This document shows positions 28,198 to 37,461 of a DNA stretch of 64,000 nt, piece after piece; positions within the stretch are counted from its first letter, which is position 1, and each line of letters opens with the position of its first letter. The position numbers and the translations under genes are program-made. This DNA comes from Fimbriimonadaceae bacterium (GTDB lineage Bacteria > Armatimonadota > UBA10988): the NCBI GenBank assembly GCA_020850355.1, contig JADZEX010000077.1, positions 62,001-126,000 on the forward strand, in the 5' to 3' direction. The notes under the pieces were generated by a model that was not told where the DNA came from, made no database searches, and was given only the letters and a program-made list of their open reading frames with translations.

Positions 28198-30594
28198 ATG
28201 CGCACCCAGACCTGGTGGCTGACCTTGGCCCTGCTCTCGCCGCTCGCGGCGCAGACCGACGAGGCGACGGCGCTGGCCGGGCTGCAAGCCGGCGACGCCA
28301 ACGCTCGGGTGGCGGCCTGCCTGACCTTGCAGCGGATCGGCAGTGCCGCGGCGGTGCCGGCGTTGGCCAGCCTGCTCGGCGATCCGGCCGTCGCCCAGGC
28401 CGCGCGACAGGCGCTGGAGGCGATCCCCGACTCGGCAGCCGGCGCGGCGCTGCGGGCAGCGCTGGCGACGACTCGCGGCGCTGAGCGGGTGGGCGTGGTG
28501 CAGTCCCTCGGCGCGCGCGCCGAGGCCACGGCGGTCCCAGACCTGGCGGGCCTGCTGGGCGACGCCGACCCCCTGGCCGCGCGCACCGCGGCGCGGGCGC
28601 TCGGCCGGATCGGCACGGCCGCAGCGTTGACCGCCCTGCGCGGCGCCCCGCCGAGCGTCGACCCGACGGTCCGCGCGGCGGTCGCCGACGGGCTGCTGCT
28701 GTGCGCCGAACAGCTCCTGGCCAGTCGCCAGACGGCGGCGGCGGCGACCGTCTACCGCGATCTCGCGGCCGCCGGGCTGCCGGCGCATCTGCGGGTTGCG
28801 GCGCTGCGCGGGCTCTACCTGACCGACCGCGACGGCGGCCTGGCGCGGCTGTCGGCGGCGCTCCAAGGCAGCGACCGCGCCGCGCGCCAGGCGGCGCTGC
28901 AGGCGGCTGCCGACCTGCCGGGTACGGCGGTCGCAGCGACCTTGGCGAAGCTCCTGCCAAGCCTGGCGGCGGTCGCGCAGGTCGATCTGCTGGCCGCTCT
29001 GCGGTCCCGCGGCGACCCGGCGGTGGTGCCCGCGCTGCTGCGGGCGCAGCAGCATCCTGAGCTGGCGGTGCGCCTGGCCGCCTGGCAGGCCCTCGGCGAG
29101 CTGGCCGACGACAAGCTGCTGGCCGGCCTGGCCGACCGCGCGGCGGCCTGTGAAGGGGCCGAGCTGAGCGCTGCGCGGCTGGCCCTGACGCGCCTGCAGC
29201 GCGGCGCGGTGGAGGCGGCGATGATCCGCCGGCTGCCTGCCGCGGCGCCTGCGGCGCAGGCCGAGCTCGCGCGGGCGCTGGCCAGCCGGCGTGCCGTGGC
29301 GGCGGTGCCGGCCTTGCTGCACCTGGCGACGACCGGCGCACCGCCGGCGGCGCTGCGGGCGACGGTGGCGCTTGGTGAGCTGGCCGACCTGGCGGTGTTG
29401 CCGGCTTTGGTGAAGCTGCTCGCTAGCGCCAGCGAGTGGCCGTTGTTGGACGCCGCGGAGCAGGCCGTGGCGGCCGTTGGCCTGCGGGCCGGTGGCGGTG
29501 ATGGCCCCGCAGCCACCGTGCTGGCGGCGCTGCCCGGCGCGCAGCCGATCAACCACGGCGCCCTGTTGCGGGCGGCCGGCGCCATCGGCGGGCCAGCGGC
29601 GGTGCAGGCGGTGCGGCAGGCGCTCGACGAGGCCACTCCCGAGGTCGCCGCTGCGGCGCTGCAGGCCTATGCCGAGGCCGCGCCGCCCAGCGCGCTGGAG
29701 GACCTCCTGGCCCTGGCTCAGCGCCCCGGCGAGGCGCTCCGGCGGGTCGTTGCGCTGCGCGGCTACTGGCGCCTGGTGGCCCTGCTGACCGACCGCCCGG
29801 CCGCCGAGAGGCTGGCGCGGGTGCAAGCCGGCCTGGCGGTCTGCGAGCGGCTGCCCGAGCGACGTTTGGGCCTCGCCGAGCTGGGCCGCGTGCATCTGCC
29901 CGCGGCGCTCGCCCTGGCCGTGCAGCAGGCCGCTGGTGAAGCCCGCGAAGAAGCCGAACTGGCCGCCCTGCAGATCGCCACCGCCCTGCTGGGCAGCGAC
30001 CGCGTGGCGGCCGAGCCAGTGCTTCGCCGCCTCGCCGCCACAGGCGCCGGCGACGAGCTGCGGCAGCGCGCCCAGGCGGCGTTGGCGGAGTTGACACAGC
30101 GCGCGATGTACCTGATGCCGTGGCAGGTCTGCGGCCCGTTCCGCGAGCCTGGCCGCGAATGCCAGGCGCTCTATGACATCGCCCTCGGTCCCGAGCGGGA
30201 GCCTGCGGATCCGGCCATCCACTGGCAGCCGGCGGTCAGCCCGCCCGACCCGCTGCTGTTCTGGCAGGTCGACCTGGGCGGTCTGACCGGCGGCAACCAC
30301 TGCCTGCTCTACCTGCGCACCCGCCTCGAGGTGCCCACCGCGCAGCCGGCCCGCCTGGCCATCGGCACCGACGATGGGATCAAGCTTTGGCTCAACGGCG
30401 CCCTGGTCCACGCCAACAACGCGGTCCGCGGCCTGACGCCCGACGAAGACAAGTGCGACGTGCAACTCCGCGCTGGCTGGAACGAGCTGTTCGTCAAGAT
30501 CACCCAACACACCGTCGGCTGCGGCGCGACCTTCCGCCTGACCCGCCCCGACGGCCAGCCGATCGCCGGTCTGCGGGTGGCGGTGCCGGAGTAG
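28198..30594 (+). CDS. secreted HEAT-repeat protein with C-terminal beta-sandwich
   Basis: A 798-residue exported protein (Sec signal about residues 1-18). Residues 19-630 are Ala/Leu-rich alpha-alpha repeats of the HEAT / PBS-lyase kind; units such as AAVPALASLLGDPAVAQAAR and AVPDLAGLLGDADPLAARTA recur. The last 150 residues, with RLAIGTDDGIKLWLNGALVH and WNELFVKITQH, look like a PA14/CBM-like beta-sandwich used to bind ligands. No catalytic motif is seen. It follows the Tat oxidoreductase closely, with AGGAGAGGA before the ATG. Probably a surface or periplasmic scaffold, but the role is not known. Confidence 0.8.
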   Translation: MRTQTWWLTLALLSPLAAQTDEATALAGLQAGDANARVAACLTLQRIGSAAAVPALASLLGDPAVAQAARQALEAIPDSAAGAALRAALATTRGAERVGVVQSLGARAEATAVPDLAGLLGDADPLAARTAARALGRIGTAAALTALRGAPPSVDPTVRAAVADGLLLCAEQLLASRQTAAAATVYRDLAAAGLPAHLRVAALRGLYLTDRDGGLARLSAALQGSDRAARQAALQAAADLPGTAVAATLAKLLPSLAAVAQVDLLAALRSRGDPAVVPALLRAQQHPELAVRLAAWQALGELADDKLLAGLADRAAACEGAELSAARLALTRLQRGAVEAAMIRRLPAAAPAAQAELARALASRRAVAAVPALLHLATTGAPPAALRATVALGELADLAVLPALVKLLASASEWPLLDAAEQAVAAVGLRAGGGDGPAATVLAALPGAQPINHGALLRAAGAIGGPAAVQAVRQALDEATPEVAAAALQAYAEAAPPSALEDLLALAQRPGEALRRVVALRGYWRLVALLTDRPAAERLARVQAGLAVCERLPERRLGLAELGRVHLPAALALAVQQAAGEAREEAELAALQIATALLGSDRVAAEPVLRRLAATGAGDELRQRAQAALAELTQRAMYLMPWQVCGPFREPGRECQALYDIALGPEREPADPAIHWQPAVSPPDPLLFWQVDLGGLTGGNHCLLYLRTRLEVPTAQPARLAIGTDDGIKLWLNGALVHANNAVRGLTPDEDKCDVQLRAGWNELFVKITQHTVGCGATFRLTRPDGQPIAGLRVAVPE

Positions 30595-30698
30595 GCCGCG
30601 GCCAGGGCCACCGCACCGGGTCAGCCGACACAGGCGTTGAGAACGGCCTTGTGCAGGACCGGTGCCAGCCGGAGCAGGCTGGCGAACGGTTCGGTCGC

Positions 30699-31379
30699 CT
30701 AGCCGTCGCGGGCCAGACACCACTCCAGCAGGCCGTCGAAGTCGGCGTCCCGGAGCTGCTCGACCAGATCGCGCTGCAGGACGTCCGGGGTCTCGTCCTC
30801 ACCAAGACGCCGCAAGGTGTCCTGTACGGCCCGCCGGATCCTCCGCCAGGCGCGTCCTCGTTGTTCACAGATTGCCTGATCATTCAGTCGGAGCAGGTGC
30901 GGGTCGGTCGTCGTCTGGCCCTTCGGCGATGGCTGGCCCGCGCCATCGTAACGGGCGGCGAGTTCACAGGTCTCGGGCACGAACACGAGGTGGTCCCACG
31001 GGTTCTCGCGGGTCGGGTCGATCAGCAGCGGGCGGTGCCGCGCGTCCATCGGAAAGCGACTGCCCTTGCGGCGCTGGCAATCATCGCACGCCAGCAGCAG
31101 GTTCCGCCACCAGAAGGCGCGTCGCGGGTACTCGGTCGGGGACTTTCGTTTGGGGTAGCAGTGCTCCACGGTCACGCCGCGGCTGTCGCCGCAGTACATA
31201 CAACGCTCGGTGGGGCCGGCCATCGCCTGGAGGTTCTGCAGCACGGGCCGAAAGGCCGGCATATGTCTGGCCCGCTTCCAGGTGGCCTCGACGTCGTCGC
31301 CAGCATTCACCACCAACTGCTGGTCGCGCAGGAACTCACGCGTCGCGCGGTCGAGTGGCCGTCGGGGGCAGTGGCGCAT
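30699..31379 (-). CDS. ptuB: Septu-like HNH endonuclease (PtuB-type)
   Basis: A 226-residue HNH nuclease. Zinc cysteines are C60/C63 (CMYC) and C98/C101 (CDDC); the catalytic core is EH at 72-73 (VTVEHCYPK), with N93 in WWRNLLLACDD. Size and layout match PtuB / TIGR02646-type effectors of Septu and some retron systems. It starts 7 bp after the stop of the ABC-type ATPase gene, in the order expected of ptuA-ptuB. It would cleave nucleic acid when the ATPase complex senses infection; that mechanism is known for the family and not tested here. The pair is inserted opposite to its neighbours. Confidence 0.75.
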   Translation of the reverse strand: MRHCPRRPLDRATREFLRDQQLVVNAGDDVEATWKRARHMPAFRPVLQNLQAMAGPTERCMYCGDSRGVTVEHCYPKRKSPTEYPRRAFWWRNLLLACDDCQRRKGSRFPMDARHRPLLIDPTRENPWDHLVFVPETCELAARYDGAGQPSPKGQTTTDPHLLRLNDQAICEQRGRAWRRIRRAVQDTLRRLGEDETPDVLQRDLVEQLRDADFDGLLEWCLARDG

Positions 31380-31386
31380 CGCTGGC

Positions 31387-32709
31387 TCAGGCCTCCTCCG
31401 GGTCGACGAACAACGCCAGTTGCTGGAACTCGTGCTCTTCCGGCTGGGTCAGCGGGACAGCCCGCCGCTTGGCGGCCAACGCCGAGTAGCGCCGCCGGTT
31501 GTCGACCGCCAGCGGCGACCGGGTGTGCTGCTGCCCGAAGGCCGGGCTGAGCAGGATGGCATCGGCCGTGCCCGCGATCACGCGCTGGTAGTCTCCGTCG
31601 GCCAGCGCGAACGGCGCCCGGTCATCGTCGGGCGCGGGGAGGTGGAACAGGCCATTGGGATCCGCTGCCTGACATATCGCCGGGCTGTGCGTGGTGACGA
31701 TGAACTGGATCTGCGGCAGCTTGCTCTTCAGCCAGAAACCGACCTGGCGCTGCCACTCGGGGTGGAGGTGGGCGTCAACCTCGTCGATCAGAACCACTCC
31801 CGGCAGATCGACGGTGCCGTGGCCAACCTGCCCCAAGATGGCTTCTGGTCCGTAGACCCCAACGAGCGATCGCAGCAGGTCAACCAGCATCGCCAGGGCG
31901 GCGCGGTAGCCCTCACTCATGTCGCGCAACGGCAACAGCGCACCGTTGGCCTGGCGCAGCCAGAGACCGTCGGCGTCAATCCGATCGACGGACAGGCCGT
32001 GGCGGAGGAAGTCGGCGTTGAGCAGGTCGACCACCCGCTGGAGCACGGCGGTCTCCGTCGGCCGGTGCTCCAGCCGGCGGTAGTTGAGGTCGTGCAGCCA
32101 CTCGTCGGCCTCGCGGAGGGTGGCGTCTTCCCGGAAGAGCGTGGCGAAGCGGCCGACTGGACCGGCCTGGGCCATGATCCGCTGCGCTTCGCTGGAGTGC
32201 CCGGTCAGTCGCCGAAACGGGCCATAGCCGGCCGCGAACCAACCGTTCGGATGGTCGGTCCAGGGCCCATGGGTCGGCCCGAGGTCCTTTCTGCGGAACT
32301 TGCTGCCAGGTCTGGGCGTGGTCCCGTTGTCGGCGCTCGCCGCCAGCTCCAACTCGGACCAGAACGGCCGCTCGTACCGCCGGCCGGCCTGGAACTTGTC
32401 GCGCTGGTCCGCCACCAACTCCACCCCGACCGTCGCAGTCTGGTAGCCAGTTCGGATCCAGCCGTCGAAGCCGGTCTGCAGCACACGCGCCGCCGGCGGT
32501 CCGACCAGGGCCACGGCGATGGCCTTCAGGAGTGCCGTCTTCCCGGCCCCGTTATCTCCCGTGACGACCGTCCAGCCAGCGTGCGAGCCATCCGGCCGCT
32601 CCAATGTGAAGTCGAGCTCCCGGAAGCCTCGCAGATTCTCCAGCACCACGCGTCGTATGTACACGCCGTCGCTCCGCAGGCTGGGGTGCCCGTGCCGCCC
32701 GATCAGCAT
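31387..32709 (-). CDS. ptuA: Septu-like ABC-type ATPase (PtuA-type)
   Basis: A 440-residue SMC/ABC-like ATPase. It opens with YIRRVVLENLRGFRELDF; Walker A is GDNGAGKT (51-58), the signature is SEGYR (265-269), Walker B is VVLIDEVDAHLHPEW (305-319) and the switch His is in TTHSP (339-343). The C-terminal 90 residues lack a TOPRIM nuclease, which argues against Gabija or OLD and leaves the partner HNH protein as the nuclease. The frame is open further upstream, but that part lies over the next plus-strand gene, so I chose the ATG at 32709 with GGAG just before. No reverse transcriptase is nearby, so a retron is unlikely. Confidence 0.75.
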   Translation of the reverse strand: MLIGRHGHPSLRSDGVYIRRVVLENLRGFRELDFTLERPDGSHAGWTVVTGDNGAGKTALLKAIAVALVGPPAARVLQTGFDGWIRTGYQTATVGVELVADQRDKFQAGRRYERPFWSELELAASADNGTTPRPGSKFRRKDLGPTHGPWTDHPNGWFAAGYGPFRRLTGHSSEAQRIMAQAGPVGRFATLFREDATLREADEWLHDLNYRRLEHRPTETAVLQRVVDLLNADFLRHGLSVDRIDADGLWLRQANGALLPLRDMSEGYRAALAMLVDLLRSLVGVYGPEAILGQVGHGTVDLPGVVLIDEVDAHLHPEWQRQVGFWLKSKLPQIQFIVTTHSPAICQAADPNGLFHLPAPDDDRAPFALADGDYQRVIAGTADAILLSPAFGQQHTRSPLAVDNRRRYSALAAKRRAVPLTQPEEHEFQQLALFVDPEEA

Positions 32710-32805
32710 TCGGCTCCGCCACCACCGATCCTGCTGGCCCCTGGCCGCCGGTCCTCGGAAGGTCCCCCCCACGCTGCGCCGAACCGCGCGGCGCGGAGGC
32801 GTGTG

Positions 32806-33846
32806 ATGGCGAAGTACCGGTCTCTTCTGCTCGGCTGCGGGGCGCGGGCGACGGAGCATGTGGCGGTCTATGCCGACCTGCCCGACCTGGAGCTGGTGGC
32901 GTGCTGCGACTTGCAGCCCGAGCGGGTGCAGCATTACCAGCAGACCTACGGCATCCCGCAGGGCTTCACCGACTACGAAGAGGCCCTGCGGCAGGTGCAG
33001 CCGGACATCGTCCACCTGGTGACCTGCCCCGGCAACCGGGTTTGGGAGGCCGAGGTGACCGCTGCGGCCGGCGTCAAGGCGGCGATCTTCGAGAAGCCGC
33101 TGGCCATCTGCCCGTCCGACCAGGCCGCGCTGCGGCGGGCTCAGGCCAGCGGGCTGGAGATCATCACGAACTGTCAGCGGCGCTACTTCCCGCAGTTCCG
33201 CGACGGCGTGCTACGCCAGATCGTCGCCGAGGAGCTGGGCGAGGTCTACCTGGTCCGGGCGAGCTGCAAGAGCAACTGCATGGCGATGGGTCCCCACACG
33301 ATGGACCTGCTGCTGCTGTTGCTCGGCGAGGAGCACCCCAACGAGGTCTGGGCGATGTGCCACACCATCAACGAGACGGAGTTCCAGATCACGCACCGCG
33401 CGCCGGAGAGCACCTTCGCGCAGTACTGGTTCCCCAGCGGCCTGCGGGTGTTCTTCGACGCCACCCCCGACGCGCTGGGCACACCGGGCGAGACGAGCTA
33501 CTGGATGCACCTGCACTTCGACGTGCTGGGCAGCGCGGGGCGCCTCTACCTGACCCAGAACGCGGGCTACTGGTACACCCGCCACGGCCACGCCGAACCG
33601 CTCTACGGGCCGAGCAGTTGGGATCAGCAGGGCTACGCCGGGCAGCGTGACTTCACGGCCGCGGTGGCCACCCACCTGGACGGCGGGGCGCCGCATCTGA
33701 ACCGTTACGAGCTGCACCAGCACGCCGTCGACGCGCTGCTGGCGGCGCAGGCCTCGGCCTACCACGGCCACAAGATCGCCTGCCCCGCGAGCGACTTCAC
33801 CGACGCCCAGTGGCTGGAGCTGCGGGAGCGGCTGCGCCGCGGGTAG
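32806..33846 (+). CDS. Gfo/Idh/MocA-family oxidoreductase (cytoplasmic)
   Basis: A 346-residue oxidoreductase without a signal peptide. The Rossmann loop is LLLGCGARATEHV; PDIVHLVTCPGNRVW and FEKPLAICPSD replace the usual EKP motif context. The second domain contains TNCQRRYFPQFRDGVLRQ and a His-rich MGPHTMDLLLLLLGEEHP. Function is probably NAD(P)-linked conversion of a sugar, uronate or inositol derivative. GGAGG lies close before the ATG. The Septu-like pair begins 96 bp away on the other strand. It is followed by the heparinase-like lipoprotein, which suggests a role in using its product, though that is inference. Confidence 0.88.
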   Translation: MAKYRSLLLGCGARATEHVAVYADLPDLELVACCDLQPERVQHYQQTYGIPQGFTDYEEALRQVQPDIVHLVTCPGNRVWEAEVTAAAGVKAAIFEKPLAICPSDQAALRRAQASGLEIITNCQRRYFPQFRDGVLRQIVAEELGEVYLVRASCKSNCMAMGPHTMDLLLLLLGEEHPNEVWAMCHTINETEFQITHRAPESTFAQYWFPSGLRVFFDATPDALGTPGETSYWMHLHFDVLGSAGRLYLTQNAGYWYTRHGHAEPLYGPSSWDQQGYAGQRDFTAAVATHLDGGAPHLNRYELHQHAVDALLAAQASAYHGHKIACPASDFTDAQWLELRERLRRG

Positions 33847-33915
33847 CGCGGCGGGCCGCCACGGCGGCGCAGGGAACAGCCCTCGACTGCCGAACGACCG
33901 TTTGGGAGTGGCGCG

Positions 33916-36675
33916 ATGACCCGACCGAGTGACCTCCGCGGGTGGTGGCTGGTGGTGCTGCTGGGCGGCCTGACCGCCTGCCAGGGCCAGACCGAGCGGC
34001 GCGAGAACTTCGACGCGGCGGCCCTGCCGGCAGCCTGGCAAGTCACCGGCGCGGTCAGCATCGACACCGCGCGGGGACACACCGGCGGCGGGTCGCTGCA
34101 GGTGGCGCCCGGCGGGCGGGCCGCCTGGAAACTGCGCGACACCAACGGCAGCGGGCGGGTCAGCTTCTGGGTCTACGAAGACGCCGCGACGCGCGAAAAG
34201 GACAAGGAGCGCGGCGCCGGGCCACTCTACGGGATCACCTGCGCCGACGGCCGGGTGCTGCTGGCGGGCACCGTCTACGCGCCTTATCTGGCCGGCAACA
34301 CCACCTACAGCCTGGCCGAGTACCGCCCCGCGGCCAACGAGCAGCCCTACTTCGGCGTGACCTACCTCGGCCGCCAGCGCACCGCCGGGTGGCACCACTG
34401 GGTTTTCGACTTCGACCCCGCCAAAGGCCTGAGCATCAGCCACAACGGACAGGACCTGAAGGGCCGCTTCAACTGGATCAAGAGCGAGGTGCGCGGCTTC
34501 ACGGGCTTGCTGGTGCTGGGCGACCAGCAGCAGGACCGGCCGCAGAGCACCTGGATCGACGACCTCGAGGTGACCCTCAGCGACGCCCCGTTGGGTGACC
34601 CGTTGGCGCAGTTGCTGCCCGCCAGCGACCCGCCCGCAGAGGGCGAGGTACCGCGCCTGCGGCCGTCCGTCGCAGCCGAGCATCCCCGGCTGCTGTTCGG
34701 CCCCGAGGACCTGCCGGCGCTCCGGGAGTTCGTCAAGACGCCGCGCGGCAAGCTGTTCTTCGACCGGCTCAGCCAGTACCTCGGCGCCTGCAACCCGCCC
34801 ACCGGAACCGCCTTCCTGACCGACGCCACCGACGGCCAGCGGCAGGGGCTCTGGCGGATGCCGACGGTGGCACTGCACTATCTGTTGACCGGCGACCAGG
34901 CCTCGTTGGACAAGGCCGTCGGGTTCCTGAAGGTGCTGCTGGGGCTGAAGCACTGGGAGCTCGACGAGCTCGACAGCGGCATGAGCAGCGCGAACCTGAT
35001 GATCGGCGCGGCGCTCTGCTACGACTGGCTGCACGACGCGCTGGACCCGGCCTTCCGGGAGCGCTTCCGCGTGAAGCTCTGGGAGCACGCGCGGCGGCAA
35101 TACTACCTCGGGCACCTCGGCCGCTGGGGTGAGCCGAGCAGCCACTACTGGCAGGGCGACCCGCAGAACAACCACCGCTGGCACCGCAACGCCGGTCTGG
35201 CGCTGGCAGTGCTGACGACCTGCAGCGGCGCGCCGGAGCAGCAGTGGCTGTTGCAGCAGCTCGACCGCGAGATGGAGTACGTCGTCGACTGGCTGCCCAG
35301 CGATGGCACCAGCCACGAATCGCCCGGCTACATGATCTTCGGTGCGGCGCACCTCTGTCTGGGCGTGCAGGCGGTCGACCGCTGCCTGGGCACCGACTAC
35401 CTGCACCGCCCGTTCTTCGCACACCTCGGCGAGTTCATGCAGCAGACCCTGACCCCCGGCCTGGCGCAGCGGCTGCACTATGGCGACCAGGGCGGCCCCG
35501 GCGTCGAGGCGTTCAACTACGATGTCTTCGAGCTGCTGACGATTGGCCAACACCAGCGCGGCGACCTGCTGGATCTGGCCGACTCCCGGCTGACCACCCA
35601 GGGCGTCGGCGAGCACATCGCCTGGCTCGGCCTGCTGTGGTACCCGCGCAGCCTGGCCCCGCGGCCGGGCACCGCGCCGTTGCAGGCCTTCTTCGCCGAC
35701 CTCGGCCTGCAGTTTGTGCGGGACCAGTGGACTGCCGGCGGCCGCGGCGCGATGTTCAAGTGCGGCCCGTTCGGCGGCTACCTGCTCAACCGCTTCCGCG
35801 CCGAACGCAAAATGCAGTACATCAACGTCGCCCACGACGATCCCGACGCCAACAGCTTCCTGCTGTTCGCCGGCGACCAGTTCATCGCCGAGAGCGACCG
35901 CTACTCGTCCAAGAAGAAGTCCGCCAACCACAACACGGTGCTGGTCAACGGCGTCGGCCAGACCGTCCAGGGCCGCGACGAGGGCGGCGTCTGGTCGCAG
36001 CCGGGCGGCGACATGAGCCAGATGGCGGTGGTCACCGCCCGCGCGGTGCAGGGCGCCAACCTGGGGATCGAGGGCGAGGCCGCCGGCAGCTACGCCGCGA
36101 ACCCAAGGGGCGTCAAGCGGCCGGCCATCGAGCGCTACCGCCGCAGCTTCCTGTGGCTGCCCGGCCGCTACGTGCTGGTGCTCGACGACCTCCGGGCCCC
36201 CAGCGAGGTGACCTGGGACTGGTTGCTGCAAGGCGGTCAGGTCAGCGCCGGCGCCGCGCAGCGGTTCACCTTGCACCAGGGCCCGGCGAGCTGCCCGCTG
36301 CAGGTCGCGGCGACCCTGCCGCTGACCGCCAGTGTGGTCGACAGCCCGGCCGACAACAAGAACAAACTGCTCGGCTGGAAGCAGCTCCGCCTCCGCGCCG
36401 CGGCACCCGCGCTGCGTCTGGCGACGGTCTGCGACCTCTGGGGCCGCGGCGGCCTGACAGTCAGCCTGACCGCCGACACGGCCGACCACGCCCTGGTGAA
36501 CATCACTGGAACCGGCCTCAGCGACCGCTGGGACTGGACCGCCGCAACCAGCCGGCAGGCGCCGTCAGCCATTATCGGCCGTAACCAGGCCGGGGCCGAG
36601 CTGCTGCGGCTCGACCAGCCGGAGGCGGAGACGGCCAAGCTGCTCCAGCAGATCGCCAGCGTGCCGCGGGGCTAG
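33916..36675 (+). CDS. heparinase II/III-like polysaccharide lyase lipoprotein
   Basis: A 919-residue lipid-anchored enzyme. The lipobox is LTAC near residue 22. Residues 25-230 form a jelly-roll concanavalin-like module (HHWVFDFDP, STWIDDLEV). Residues 250-620 form an alpha/alpha toroid with DWLHDALDPAFRERF, NNHRWHRNAGLAL and DGTSHESPGYMIF, holding the likely catalytic Asn, His and Tyr. Residues 620-919 are the heparinase II/III beta domain (HNTVLVNGVGQ). It would cleave uronate-containing glycans such as alginate or glycosaminoglycans by beta-elimination. The closest match is to the DUF4962 / PL15-PL17 type; exact substrate not readable. Confidence 0.82.
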   Translation: MTRPSDLRGWWLVVLLGGLTACQGQTERRENFDAAALPAAWQVTGAVSIDTARGHTGGGSLQVAPGGRAAWKLRDTNGSGRVSFWVYEDAATREKDKERGAGPLYGITCADGRVLLAGTVYAPYLAGNTTYSLAEYRPAANEQPYFGVTYLGRQRTAGWHHWVFDFDPAKGLSISHNGQDLKGRFNWIKSEVRGFTGLLVLGDQQQDRPQSTWIDDLEVTLSDAPLGDPLAQLLPASDPPAEGEVPRLRPSVAAEHPRLLFGPEDLPALREFVKTPRGKLFFDRLSQYLGACNPPTGTAFLTDATDGQRQGLWRMPTVALHYLLTGDQASLDKAVGFLKVLLGLKHWELDELDSGMSSANLMIGAALCYDWLHDALDPAFRERFRVKLWEHARRQYYLGHLGRWGEPSSHYWQGDPQNNHRWHRNAGLALAVLTTCSGAPEQQWLLQQLDREMEYVVDWLPSDGTSHESPGYMIFGAAHLCLGVQAVDRCLGTDYLHRPFFAHLGEFMQQTLTPGLAQRLHYGDQGGPGVEAFNYDVFELLTIGQHQRGDLLDLADSRLTTQGVGEHIAWLGLLWYPRSLAPRPGTAPLQAFFADLGLQFVRDQWTAGGRGAMFKCGPFGGYLLNRFRAERKMQYINVAHDDPDANSFLLFAGDQFIAESDRYSSKKKSANHNTVLVNGVGQTVQGRDEGGVWSQPGGDMSQMAVVTARAVQGANLGIEGEAAGSYAANPRGVKRPAIERYRRSFLWLPGRYVLVLDDLRAPSEVTWDWLLQGGQVSAGAAQRFTLHQGPASCPLQVAATLPLTASVVDSPADNKNKLLGWKQLRLRAAAPALRLATVCDLWGRGGLTVSLTADTADHALVNITGTGLSDRWDWTAATSRQAPSAIIGRNQAGAELLRLDQPEAETAKLLQQIASVPRG

Positions 36676-36710
36676 CCCGGATCCTGTTCACCGACCGTGC
36701 CGCACCGCCC

Positions 36711-36739
36711 TTGACGCCGCGGCGCGGCCGGCCAATCCT
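36711..36739 (+). promoter_or_regulatory. candidate promoter of the hemerythrin gene
   Basis: TTGACG at 36711-36716, a 17-base spacer, then AATCCT at 36734-36739, giving a start about 25 bases before the ATG. The -35 is good and the -10 is weak. Confidence 0.4.
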
Positions 36740-36770
36740 GAAAAGTGGACCGCGATGTCCGGAGAGCAAC

Positions 36771-37364
36771 ATGCTGCAACTCGGTGGCCCGCTGGATGCA
36801 GGCTTTGAAGATCCGCTCGGTCTGCTGCGCGACTGCCACCGGCGGATCGAGCGCTTCCTGGCCACCCTCGTCAAGGTCGGCGAGCTGCCCGCGGACGGCC
36901 CGCTGAGCCCGGTCGAGGCCGAGGCACTCGACACCGCCTTGCGCTACTTCGCCGGGATGGCCACGAAGCACACCGCGGACGAGGAGGAGTCGCTGTTCCC
37001 CCGCCTGCGCCAAGTGCTCGCCACGGCCAGCGACGCCGCGGCCAGCGAGTTGCTGGCTACGATGCAGGCCCTGGAAGCGGATCACCGGGCGGCCGACGCG
37101 GCGCACGCCAAGGTGGCGCGGCTGGGCCAACGCTGGTTGAGCGCGGGGTCCCTGCCGTCGCCCGACCGACAGCGCTTCGCAGCGTTGCTGGAGCAGCTCA
37201 GCGCGGTCTACGCCGCGCACATCGCCATCGAGGACCACCAGCTCTTCGTCGCCGCCGGCCAGCGCCTGGACGGCGACACCCTCGCCGCCGTCGGCGCCGA
37301 AATGGCCGCGCGGCGGGGCCACCAGACCTGCTCCCAACGCAAGGCGGCCCGCGGCCCGGCCTGA
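36771..37364 (+). CDS. hemerythrin-like HHE-domain protein
   Basis: A 197-residue soluble helical-bundle protein with iron ligands arranged as in hemerythrin HHE domains: H23 in DCHRRIE, HTADEEESLFPRL (H67, E71), H105 in EADHRAADAAH, and HIAIEDHQLF near the end. Such proteins bind a di-iron centre and sense or store oxygen, NO or metal. The start is the ATG at 36771 with GGAGAG before it. It has its own candidate promoter and is followed by a methyltransferase with another promoter, so it is probably monocistronic. Confidence 0.9.
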   Translation: MLQLGGPLDAGFEDPLGLLRDCHRRIERFLATLVKVGELPADGPLSPVEAEALDTALRYFAGMATKHTADEEESLFPRLRQVLATASDAAASELLATMQALEADHRAADAAHAKVARLGQRWLSAGSLPSPDRQRFAALLEQLSAVYAAHIAIEDHQLFVAAGQRLDGDTLAAVGAEMAARRGHQTCSQRKAARGPA

Positions 37365-37414
37365 TCCGCCAGGGACCACCTCGCCGCGGTCGGGCTGGCT
37401 GACCAGCCGAACGC

Positions 37415-37443
37415 TTGCGCGCGGGCGGCCGATCTCGTAAAAT
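37415..37443 (+). promoter_or_regulatory. promoter of the O-methyltransferase gene
   Basis: TTGCGC at 37415-37420 and TAAAAT at 37438-37443 are separated by 17 bases, and transcription would begin shortly before the ATG at 37462. The AT-rich -10 stands out in the very GC-rich background. Confidence 0.5.
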
Positions 37444-37461
37444 CGGACCGGGAGCTCGTCA

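Noticed and set aside
30622-30698. Possible extra coding sequence after the HNH gene on the minus strand
   Set aside because: About 25 codons continue past the TAG, but they have no start and no recognisable similarity; could be decayed sequence only.
30699-32709. Retron or Gabija defence system
   Set aside because: No reverse transcriptase or msr/msd-like inverted repeats nearby, and the ATPase lacks a TOPRIM domain; Septu-like fits better.
33211-36489. Minus-strand open frame of about 1090 codons
   Set aside because: Shadow of the MocA oxidoreductase and heparinase-like genes; no motif or plausible start.
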